From: Bacillota bacterium
GTDB taxonomy: Bacteria > Bacillota_I > Bacilli_A > RF39 > UBA660
Assembly: GCA_003149915.1 (NCBI GenBank)
Contig: QAMK01000028.1
Coordinates: 1 to 22,764, forward strand
DNA length: 22,764 nt
Direction of reading: 5' to 3'
Made by a program: the position numbers and the translations under genes. Within the stretch, counting starts at the first letter, position 1. The number at the start of each line of letters is the position of its first letter. The notes beneath the pieces are model-generated. The model was given only the letters and a program-made list of their open reading frames with translations, ran no database searches and had not been told where the DNA came from. Positions 6,379 to 14,735 of this stretch are shown here, one piece after another.

Positions 6379-8146
6379 CAATTACAGAAAAACTCGGAAC
6401 GGTTTTACCCGCTTCTTTTTCGTCTGCAATGCCCATCTGAATACGGATGATTGCACGCATATCCATTGCAGGCTGCAAGCAGTAACGATTAAAGTCACGA
6501 GAGGTAATGTCCTGAGGTCTGCGAACGTGCGGGAACAGCAGTTTCAGGTATGCGGTACAGATTCTCTTGATAGCTTCTGTATCACGGGTATCCGCTTTAG
6601 GCGGCATATCAATTCGAGCGTCAACAATGGCTCTATAAGAAGGATCATCTCTAAGCTCGTGCATGATACTGGAAAAGTATTCAGAGTTCAAAGCCCATCC
6701 GAATGCCTTCAAATCATCATTCATTCTCGGCAAATCCCAACCTTTGATAAAGCCGTGGATACGATCCAAGAAAGGAACTCTATGGAACGGTTCAGGCAGT
6801 TCAAAGAACATATTGCTATATTCATCCATAGCACTACCTGCAATGTTGCCTAAGAACACAATACCTGCATCTACATTTACTTCGTGGCCATCGGGAGCAT
6901 TGTATTTTCTGTTCTCCATAATCTGCTGAAGGGCAGAATGGAGTTCTGTATCTTTCATATACTCTGCTTCTCGAATCTCATCCAAAGCAACAAAATCTTT
7001 ATAGGATACGATACCATCAGCCTTTTTGCCAATATCGTAGATTAGTTTTGCACGAGTTACCTTGCCAGAAACAAGCCACCCATAACGGCTAATCTGACCA
7101 AACAGATAAGATTTGCCGGTGCCAGGAGGAGCAAGCTCGATTAAGTTCAGATTCTTTTCCACAAAAGGAAGCAACCGCTGAACAACAGACAATTTCTGCG
7201 CTCTGCTCTCATATCCGGCAGGATTATAGTCAACCGCAGAAAGTACAATGTCGATCCACTCATCCAAGGAGAAACTTTCACGGGCAGTTTTGTATTCTTC
7301 CAGATCAGTTTCATACGGGCAGAAATCTGTGAAATCTATCAGTTTAATTTTGCCCGGAGTCTTGGCATCGTAAGGATACTGATAACCAAGTTCAATAACA
7401 CCCCAGTTTTCTTCCGCTTTCAGCAGTGCTTCACTGCAAGCGTTCCAAACTTCACGAGGAATCGTTGTATCCTTATATCCAAGTCCGAAATCAGGAAGGG
7501 AGAAAGAAATCTCACCAGTACGAATGTTGATTTCGATACACACCTTCGCAAGAATCTTAATGGTTTCACCATTGTTAATGATTCTATTTTTAAGGTTCTT
7601 CCAATCCTCTTTTTTGGGGATATAGGTACTGATAAAGTCCGAAGCACCATCCACATCAACTTCGCCATCATCGTCCTGGAAGTTCTTCACTACATAGTCA
7701 CGCATGAAAGACGGAAGTTTGAAAGAGGAAATAAAGTTGTTCTGCTGAAGATCCTTAAATACCACCATGGTATCAAAGGCATCTTTAAGACGATTGATAA
7801 AATCATCGCTTACTTCGCTGGAGCCACCACGTTCTTCAACTCCAACGGGACCCAGTAGGCCGAAAGCAGCCATCCAGGTCTCAATAATCCACATTGCGTT
7901 GCTTTCAGCGATACCATAATCCTTGCAGATTCTTTTTTGCAGCTGTGCTTTCTTCATAGCAAGCTGATCGTCCGGGGTAGAACGAAGGTCTATAACTCCG
8001 ACTTCAAAACCATTCATCAGAAGGTTTATCTCTTTCGATTCAGTCGGAAAGGTATCTGACAGCAAACTTCTCAATGTTCTTTTATCCTGAAGCGCATTAG
8101 GATAATCATCCACTAATGTCTTGAGTTTTACGGCAAATTCATCCAT
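6371..8146 (-). CDS. brxL: BrxL-like AAA+ ATPase, type 4 BREX
   Basis: 591 residues. The AAA+ core carries Walker A APPGTGKS (about 340-348) and Walker B-like FVALDEIRE (about 385-393), both as expected for BrxL, the Lon-related BREX protein that forms DNA-binding ring assemblies. The protein ends about 25 residues after the post-AAA helical region, so the C-terminal Lon-type protease-like domain of longer BrxL proteins appears to be missing. The first ~105 residues have a pattern (LRSLLSD, EINLLMNGFEVGV, WIIETWMAAFGL) resembling a helical adaptor domain fused to many bacterial signalling proteins. ATG at 8146 has GGAGGGG 7-9 nt upstream. It follows pglZ by 22 bp and overlaps the small zinc-ribbon gene. 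The name rests on motifs plus operon order. Confidence 0.85.
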   Translation of the reverse strand: MDEFAVKLKTLVDDYPNALQDKRTLRSLLSDTFPTESKEINLLMNGFEVGVIDLRSTPDDQLAMKKAQLQKRICKDYGIAESNAMWIIETWMAAFGLLGPVGVEERGGSSEVSDDFINRLKDAFDTMVVFKDLQQNNFISSFKLPSFMRDYVVKNFQDDDGEVDVDGASDFISTYIPKKEDWKNLKNRIINNGETIKILAKVCIEINIRTGEISFSLPDFGLGYKDTTIPREVWNACSEALLKAEENWGVIELGYQYPYDAKTPGKIKLIDFTDFCPYETDLEEYKTARESFSLDEWIDIVLSAVDYNPAGYESRAQKLSVVQRLLPFVEKNLNLIELAPPGTGKSYLFGQISRYGWLVSGKVTRAKLIYDIGKKADGIVSYKDFVALDEIREAEYMKDTELHSALQQIMENRKYNAPDGHEVNVDAGIVFLGNIAGSAMDEYSNMFFELPEPFHRVPFLDRIHGFIKGWDLPRMNDDLKAFGWALNSEYFSSIMHELRDDPSYRAIVDARIDMPPKADTRDTEAIKRICTAYLKLLFPHVRRPQDITSRDFNRYCLQPAMDMRAIIRIQMGIADEKEAGKTVPSFSVIDA

Positions 8147-8168
8147 TACGAATCCCCTCCAATCCTAT

Positions 8169-10502
8169 TTATAGTCCAAACAGATTCTTCTGTTTGGTTG
8201 CTCGTTCAATGCTGAAACTGAGTGTGATACCAACATTTTTATCTCCGTCATATACGAGGGCTTCATAAGAGTTGGTACGCTTCAGTTCAGGCATGACAAA
8301 CTCGGCGTGTTTTTTATCTCCAACAAATGTGCCATCATAGAAGATGCCGTTCACCTGAATGCGAGGTTGCTTCATAGGCATATTGGAGAATAGAGTAATT
8401 CTTGCATCCTGACCCATCTTAAACTTAATTACCGAATCAACAAAACAATAAGTGATATTGTCAGGCTTTCTTACTAAGGTAATGACAGGAACGAGGACTT
8501 CTTCTAATGTTGCACCTCCATGAACTTCGAGGTTTGCAGCACGGCTTCCCTTAAAGCGTTCATAGTTAGCCAGAACAGCATATCCATCTTCGTAAGATGC
8601 CTGAGGAAGATTGGGATCTTCGTCAATCTTGCAGCATCTTCCGCTGTGAACACCTTTTTCCGCAAGTTCAATGTTGGATGCAGATTCTTTTCCATACAGT
8701 ACAGCCAAGCGGCTGGCACCATGGTCAGAAAGAATAACCGCTTTTTGAATAGTTCCCTGTGCCAACTGAGTTTGAATGCGTCGTAGTTCAGCATCAATGA
8801 TTTCCAACTCACGGAACAGGTGGATCGGATAAGGGCAGGTAGCATAGTCGTAAACCATGCTATGATGCTTCAACTCATCCAAATCGGAAATCTTCTTCAC
8901 GTTCGGGCAAGTATTTTCAAATTCCTTGTTTGCCGAGGTGATAGAAGGAAGTTCGCAACGACCAATGGCAAACTCAGAAACCAAACCATACTTTTCACAT
9001 TTACTCTGAATAAATGCAAGATACTCAACGCCCAACGCATCAAAGAAGAAAAAGCCGGTCTTGTCTTTGTCGAGTTTAGATACAATGCTGCTTCGAGGTT
9101 GTAACTTCATAAACGGTCTGTCAACCGCATGATTGTCTACCTTTGCAATAAACTCGTCAAAAATTCGATTGGTTAGTTTCTGTCGCTTATATTGAGCAAA
9201 ATAGGTGGTCAATTCACCACGCAGAGAGTTATCGGCATCTGGTAGTTTGGTGTTTAACACATCAAAAGCAAACGGCTGCATATAGCTATAGATGTCAGGA
9301 AAGCCATTTTTCAAGACACTTCCGATCTCATCTTCACTATAGTCATAAATAGATAGGCTCTTTACCAGTTCATAACGCTCACGTTCGCTGGTTGTTGTCA
9401 GATAACACACTGCATACTTCTCGTGCATGCCGATCTGATCGCAGTAGTCATCAATATAAGGAAGATTTTCGGGTATGCTATCCAGGATGCGTTTTCTTTC
9501 TGCGTAATATGTATCAAACATAGGGTCATCATGTTTGACGTTGAGAAGTTCGCTATACAAGGAGCGTTCAAATGTATCGACAGAATCAGAGTTCGCAATG
9601 ATACGGGTTACATATTTGTTGGTTCCTGCGCCAAAGACCTGCATAGCAAGCCAAAGAAGCCAGAGTTTGTTTTTGTCACCCGTCTCCAGCACATTATCTA
9701 AATGAGCAATTAGATTTGAGGTTGCTCCGAAATTGGAACATACAAACGCAGAGAAGGTATCAACACCTTTCATAGCGTTAAGCAACCAACTCCATTGCTC
9801 TTGTGTGCCGTACTCATTTTTAGTCAGCACCAAATCAGGATACTTCTGGCACACAGCGTCATAGATTCCAGTGCTTTCAGTTACGGAATACAGCGATTGC
9901 CTAAAAAGAGAAATTTTGAAATTGGTCAATACAGTTAGAGCAGGATGAGTTTGCAGTTTAGCATCATCCATTTTCTCCAGGTACTTTAATAATCCCTGAA
10001 TACCATTCAGAGGTTTGAAACCCACACAAACAGCTTCGTTATCAGTCAGCTTTATCTGAGGGAGAGGAGATGTACTCCCCTCCACCAAGACAACACGACG
10101 GTCATAGCGAGGATCACGCTGTAAGTATCGGTCAATGAATTTTTTGCAATGGTTCAGCAATACAATCGCATAACCTGAGATGCTTAATCCAAGCAGCTCA
10201 TCTACAAGGGCATCCACAGCGGTCTCGTTTCTAAGCATAGCCGCTTGTGACGCACCAACTAACACAAATGTGTCTCTACCCGTTATCTTTGCGACAGCTT
10301 CATCAATGATTGGCAAACCATTTTTCTGTGTAAATTGAGAAACATATATGCACTGCTTGCTGACATCTGCTTCCAGTCGCTGAAGAACAGTCTGAAAATC
10401 ATTAAAGTTTTCCAGATTAACCAAGAGAGGGTGCCCCCAAGGTTTGCCGGTGCAATATGCATTTATTTCTTGAAAGCATTCACTTACAGTCTTGCAGTAC
10501 AT
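8169..10502 (-). CDS. pglZ: PglZ, BREX alkaline-phosphatase-superfamily protein
   Basis: 777 residues. The C-terminal half is a PglZ domain: FFFFDALGVEYL near residue 485, SDHGASRLAVLYG near 587 with the metal-binding Asp-His pair, and HGGATLEEVLVPV near 660. That last motif is the most recognisable PglZ signature. The N-terminal half is mostly helical with no clear motif. PglZ is the hallmark gene of BREX/Pgl systems; members adopt an alkaline-phosphatase fold and bind metal, and their biochemical role in defence is still poorly defined. ATG at 10502 has AAGGAGG with 6-nt spacing. It sits 11 bp after brxC and 22 bp before brxL, the usual BREX neighbourhood. Confidence 0.95.
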   Translation of the reverse strand: MYCKTVSECFQEINAYCTGKPWGHPLLVNLENFNDFQTVLQRLEADVSKQCIYVSQFTQKNGLPIIDEAVAKITGRDTFVLVGASQAAMLRNETAVDALVDELLGLSISGYAIVLLNHCKKFIDRYLQRDPRYDRRVVLVEGSTSPLPQIKLTDNEAVCVGFKPLNGIQGLLKYLEKMDDAKLQTHPALTVLTNFKISLFRQSLYSVTESTGIYDAVCQKYPDLVLTKNEYGTQEQWSWLLNAMKGVDTFSAFVCSNFGATSNLIAHLDNVLETGDKNKLWLLWLAMQVFGAGTNKYVTRIIANSDSVDTFERSLYSELLNVKHDDPMFDTYYAERKRILDSIPENLPYIDDYCDQIGMHEKYAVCYLTTTSERERYELVKSLSIYDYSEDEIGSVLKNGFPDIYSYMQPFAFDVLNTKLPDADNSLRGELTTYFAQYKRQKLTNRIFDEFIAKVDNHAVDRPFMKLQPRSSIVSKLDKDKTGFFFFDALGVEYLAFIQSKCEKYGLVSEFAIGRCELPSITSANKEFENTCPNVKKISDLDELKHHSMVYDYATCPYPIHLFRELEIIDAELRRIQTQLAQGTIQKAVILSDHGASRLAVLYGKESASNIELAEKGVHSGRCCKIDEDPNLPQASYEDGYAVLANYERFKGSRAANLEVHGGATLEEVLVPVITLVRKPDNITYCFVDSVIKFKMGQDARITLFSNMPMKQPRIQVNGIFYDGTFVGDKKHAEFVMPELKRTNSYEALVYDGDKNVGITLSFSIERATKQKNLFGL

Positions 10503-10513
10503 AAACGCCCTCC

Positions 10514-13500
10514 TTACTTGTTCTTTAGAATTTCGATACCTACCTTGACGTTATCCGAAATCAAGTCTCGCAGATAGTGACGAAGTTCTGTTGCATCCAT
10601 CTTTTCAACAACAGCCCAAACCTTTTCACTACCACCAGTCTTATATTTCTTCTCTGCAAGCATTCTGATTTGGTTCTGCACGGTAGAGTTATCCATCCAG
10701 TCATACGGACGAACAGTAACATGAGCAATCAAATAATCTCTAATTGCCTGTGCATCATCCAGCATCAGTCCATAATCACCAACAACATGACTCATAAAGC
10801 ATTTATCACGGAGTTCTTTGTTGGCAAGTTTATCGAAGTAGGTTACACGGTTCAAATATGTAATAGCACGAGTGATGGACATCTCGGAAGGAGAGTTTTC
10901 CATCATGATTGCAAAGATTTCTTTTGCTTCAGGACGCTCCTCGTCGTCAAGCATACAGAGAATAGGAGTATCATATCGAGCAGACCAATCACGAGGATCT
11001 TTCGTTCCGGTCTTTTCTACCCACAAATCTTTCAGTCGCTTCTTAGCCTGATTCTGAAGGAATACCTTAACAGCATTCTCAACATAGGTCATGTACTCGG
11101 TAGAGGACTTCGTAAACTGACCGGCAGGAATATCCTGATACAATTTAAGAATATCGTCGGTATCCATTCCATCAATGAAGATTTCCGCAACCGTTCTAAA
11201 ATACGGAATCTGATCACCATAGAACTTGTCAAAGGATTCTCTCTGAGATACCAGGAGAGAATAGAACTTCTCTTTGTTCTGGTCAGACAAAGCGTTTGTC
11301 TGCTTCATGCGATGCAGCTCTTCAAGGAAAGGTGTTAAATCGCCAGCTGCTTTTTTAAGCGCTTCAAATGCGATTTTAATATTATTGGTACGGTTATTCC
11401 AACCGCTAACCACATCTCTGATGCTGCAACAAGCAGGAATACTCTTGGAACTTTCTGCAATGATGCGATAATCAAGAATAACATCGTTGATTTTGTCATT
11501 AGCAGTCTCGGTGTTCCAAACCCAGTTTGCTGCATCAGCATTAAACTTCTGTTTTACCTGATCGAGGTATGCTCCACCATCGCCAATCTGAGCTGCGAGA
11601 GCTTTCAAAGCGCCACCCTGATATGCGTCAATGTATGCCAGCATACCCTTTCTACACATATCGTTTGTGAGTAATCGGGTAAGATCTTCGGTCAGAGAAG
11701 CGTTCTGGAGAACCAAACGACCGATTGCATCTGCCAGATCACTTTCAGAAGCCTTAGAGCTATTAGCAGTATTAGCAATACCGCAGTAATCATCAATTAC
11801 AGTAGCGATTGTTGCCACAGGAGTACGAGTCTCAGCAGTTTCCAGAATGGACTTAATAGACCAAATCGGGAAGGAGAGCTTCTTCATGCTAATTCGCACC
11901 TGATCTCTTGCGCTTTCGATAGAACCGCACTGAGACATAGGAATACGGAATGCTTCGGAAGTGCATTTTAAGAAAGCTCTCTGCTCTGCACTCATAGCGA
12001 CAATGTATTCAGGCTTATATTTCTTGTCAGGAGAAACAGTCTGCTTCATGGCGTTGGCAATCGCCATCTTCATCTTATCAACAGACATACTTTCGCTGGT
12101 AGAACCATTGCTCCAGAAATAGTCCGCAGTAGCGTATTCTTTCAGAACGAAGCCCATCACAAAAGCCGCAAGGTTAGTAGCTCTAAATCCATAAGGTGCC
12201 TGTTCCAGCTCACTATAAATATCAGCCACACAGACACGACCAGAAGGTGAGCTGAATCCCTTTTGAATGAGTTCTTCAACTTTCATCTTGATCTGCACAA
12301 TGGACAAGCTACGCTTGGTAGGATCTTCCCAATAATTTTCTACGCCCCATGCGCCAGAAAGAGCAGTTTCCAGCTTAGGCTCCTTAAAGGTCTGTTTCAA
12401 AGTCTGAGTAGCACCACATTCTGCACCCTGAGCAAGTGCGCTACCAACAAAGAGGTCACGCTTAACATCATAGTTTTCCAGACCGTAGAAATACTTCTGA
12501 TGGTTAATCAGACTGAACTCATCCTGCAAAGCAGTAATGTTTGCCAGTCGTTTTCCGCTCGGATACTCAGAGCTGTACAGCATGAATGCACCACCGGCAA
12601 TCTTTTCTTTCCAGTCGGTCAGGCACTTTGCGGCCTGCTTCTGGAACTCGCCTGCACGATGTTTGTCATTCTGTGCATAGTAACGGCTATACGCCATGCT
12701 TTCAATGTACTGTTCAAACAGGTCTTTGCCCATAGGAGAAAGACTTGCATCTACATAAATAAAATTGTGCTTTCCAGACTTGATATTGCTAACGATCTGG
12801 TTTTTAACCTGAGCAGCTTCATCATCGTTCAGAGCAAATGTTACCAATACGGGAAATCGCTCTGAATGAGAAGTAGCGTCAAGTTTAGCCACAGCAGGAG
12901 TAAAGTTGCCATAGGCAGCACCATTAAGGATATATCTGCCGCTGATAGCAGGAGGAAGTGTAATCGCTCCAATCAAATCAGCATTAGTAATCAGATCTTG
13001 AGTCTTGGTTTCTCTGATTACGGTATCTTTCAGTTTTTTGATGGTTGCTGCATCACCGGTGCTGTTTGCAATAGTGTACTCGGATTTACCACCACCAACA
13101 GTACGCTTAAAGAGCATACCATCACGAACAAGTTTTTCTGCAATGGAACGAGCTTTACCCTTAGACCAGCCTGTGCCAGAGAATGCAAGGTTAACATTTT
13201 GTTCGTTAGGTTTCAACAGATCAACATCGCTAATACGCAAGGAAATAGCCTGTAACAACAGTACAGTTTTCAGCACCTGCTGTTCATCAGGTGTCATCTT
13301 GTCGGAACGAAGTAAGCTATAGGAGTCCAGAATGACACGAACATCATCGTTCAGACCGTTCTGTCCTTTGCCATAGAAGAAATCCCACAGCATATCAATG
13401 GTCAGCAAATTAGGTCGATCCAGAGGACCATAATTATTGATGAACCATTTGAATGCCTTGGCATCGGTCATATCGTTGCTGATAATGAAGTCAAACATAC

Positions 13501-14719
13501 TTCTCTGGTTAGAACTAAATGCAACAGAGAGGTGTTTCAGCAACAACGCAGCATAAGGGTGAATAGGAACGATAGCCTGCAATTCTTGTTCGGACAGCAC
13601 CGTTTTCTGCCCCAAAGTAGAAGTGCTTTTCATGCTGGATGTAATATAGCTACACACGCCAGCCAAATCATCGGTCAGTTCGCCCTTGTATTCTTCCCAT
13701 TCTCCTTTAAGCATAGCGTCCTGGGTGGTTTTCATAGCCTGTGCCATCAAACGGAATGCCATATTTTCAGGCAATTCAATTTTTACCGGCGGTACGAAAC
13801 GGTCAAGAATCTTCTTTGCTGTTTCTGCATTCAGGAACAAACTTCTACTTTCGTGAGAAACGATCATAAAGTAGAAAGGATGGGAAAGGCTGATTTCAGC
13901 CAAAGTCTGGAAACCAGTAAGCGAGTTCGGGTTGTTCTGGAAAAACTCGGTAAATTCGTCCCAAACAAACAGAATGGCTTTAATCTGGTTTTCAGAGATA
14001 ATATTCTTAATCCAATCTGCCATGCCCTGAATATCCAGACGCAAAGCAGTAATACCGTTATCTTCTGCAACGGTAATAATGTCTCTCATTGTCTTGGCAA
14101 TCTGCGCAGGCGTACCATTTTGCAGACGGTCGATTACAGCATCTACATCATTTCCACCAAAAGTCCACGCATACTGCTCCTCTGCAATCAGAGTATTAAA
14201 GTAGTCACGGTTTGCTTTCTTCTCCAACCATTTCAAAGCAGCGTCACGCAGAGATGCTTCGCCACGATTGGTGATTCCATTCTTCTCAAGTGCGGACATA
14301 ATGCTGTCCTGAACAGCCAGGATCAAATCCTGATCGGAGCGAATGGAGCCAGAACCGATTCGATGAATGGTAATAAGCAGACCATCATTTTTATCAGCAA
14401 TAATCTTCTGGCAAAGGTCTTTGCTCAGACCATAATCATCAAAGTAGTCTTTTACTTCTTCGTCTGTAGCGTCCAGTAAGGATTTCACCGTAAGTGCAGC
14501 ATGGGATTTACCAGTACCATATGCACCTTCAACCCACAAAGAACGAGGGTCTTTACCGGACAATACAGTATGTGTTTTTTCAAGCAGCTTCACAAAAGTT
14601 TCGTGAGGGTAAAAGCTTTTCCAGCTTACCATGCCGCTTTCAATCAAATCTGCGGTTACTGCCGCATAATACTTCGGGTCTATATTGAAGTAGTCCCTAT
14701 ATAGTTTCTTGCCAGCCAT
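10514..14719 (-). CDS. brxC: BrxC/PglY-type large P-loop ATPase, type 4 BREX
   Basis: 1401 residues, within the usual size of BrxC/PglY. The N-terminal ATPase contains Walker A VEGAYGTGKSH (about 64-74) and Walker B AILFVWDEFTEFF (about 247-259). The long remainder is alpha-helical with no recognisable catalytic motif, as in other BrxC proteins. BrxC is an ORC/AAA-like ATPase essential for BREX modification and restriction; it presumably binds DNA and couples ATP use to the complex. ATG at 14719 has AAGGAGG 8 nt upstream. It lies 16 bp after brxP and 11 bp before pglZ. No frameshift is visible across 4.2 kb, which argues that the system is intact. Confidence 0.93.
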   Translation of the reverse strand: MAGKKLYRDYFNIDPKYYAAVTADLIESGMVSWKSFYPHETFVKLLEKTHTVLSGKDPRSLWVEGAYGTGKSHAALTVKSLLDATDEEVKDYFDDYGLSKDLCQKIIADKNDGLLITIHRIGSGSIRSDQDLILAVQDSIMSALEKNGITNRGEASLRDAALKWLEKKANRDYFNTLIAEEQYAWTFGGNDVDAVIDRLQNGTPAQIAKTMRDIITVAEDNGITALRLDIQGMADWIKNIISENQIKAILFVWDEFTEFFQNNPNSLTGFQTLAEISLSHPFYFMIVSHESRSLFLNAETAKKILDRFVPPVKIELPENMAFRLMAQAMKTTQDAMLKGEWEEYKGELTDDLAGVCSYITSSMKSTSTLGQKTVLSEQELQAIVPIHPYAALLLKHLSVAFSSNQRSMFDFIISNDMTDAKAFKWFINNYGPLDRPNLLTIDMLWDFFYGKGQNGLNDDVRVILDSYSLLRSDKMTPDEQQVLKTVLLLQAISLRISDVDLLKPNEQNVNLAFSGTGWSKGKARSIAEKLVRDGMLFKRTVGGGKSEYTIANSTGDAATIKKLKDTVIRETKTQDLITNADLIGAITLPPAISGRYILNGAAYGNFTPAVAKLDATSHSERFPVLVTFALNDDEAAQVKNQIVSNIKSGKHNFIYVDASLSPMGKDLFEQYIESMAYSRYYAQNDKHRAGEFQKQAAKCLTDWKEKIAGGAFMLYSSEYPSGKRLANITALQDEFSLINHQKYFYGLENYDVKRDLFVGSALAQGAECGATQTLKQTFKEPKLETALSGAWGVENYWEDPTKRSLSIVQIKMKVEELIQKGFSSPSGRVCVADIYSELEQAPYGFRATNLAAFVMGFVLKEYATADYFWSNGSTSESMSVDKMKMAIANAMKQTVSPDKKYKPEYIVAMSAEQRAFLKCTSEAFRIPMSQCGSIESARDQVRISMKKLSFPIWSIKSILETAETRTPVATIATVIDDYCGIANTANSSKASESDLADAIGRLVLQNASLTEDLTRLLTNDMCRKGMLAYIDAYQGGALKALAAQIGDGGAYLDQVKQKFNADAANWVWNTETANDKINDVILDYRIIAESSKSIPACCSIRDVVSGWNNRTNNIKIAFEALKKAAGDLTPFLEELHRMKQTNALSDQNKEKFYSLLVSQRESFDKFYGDQIPYFRTVAEIFIDGMDTDDILKLYQDIPAGQFTKSSTEYMTYVENAVKVFLQNQAKKRLKDLWVEKTGTKDPRDWSARYDTPILCMLDDEERPEAKEIFAIMMENSPSEMSITRAITYLNRVTYFDKLANKELRDKCFMSHVVGDYGLMLDDAQAIRDYLIAHVTVRPYDWMDNSTVQNQIRMLAEKKYKTGGSEKVWAVVEKMDATELRHYLRDLISDNVKVGIEILKNK

Positions 14720-14735
14720 AGCGGTATCCTCCTTT

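Noticed and set aside
13532..14479. Long open frame on the plus strand opposite brxC (and similar ones at 10577-11338 and 12263-12865).
   Set aside because: It is antisense to a well-supported gene, rich in Ser/Phe/Cys/Ile with no family motif and no ribosome binding site; typical of a shadow of a biased coding strand.
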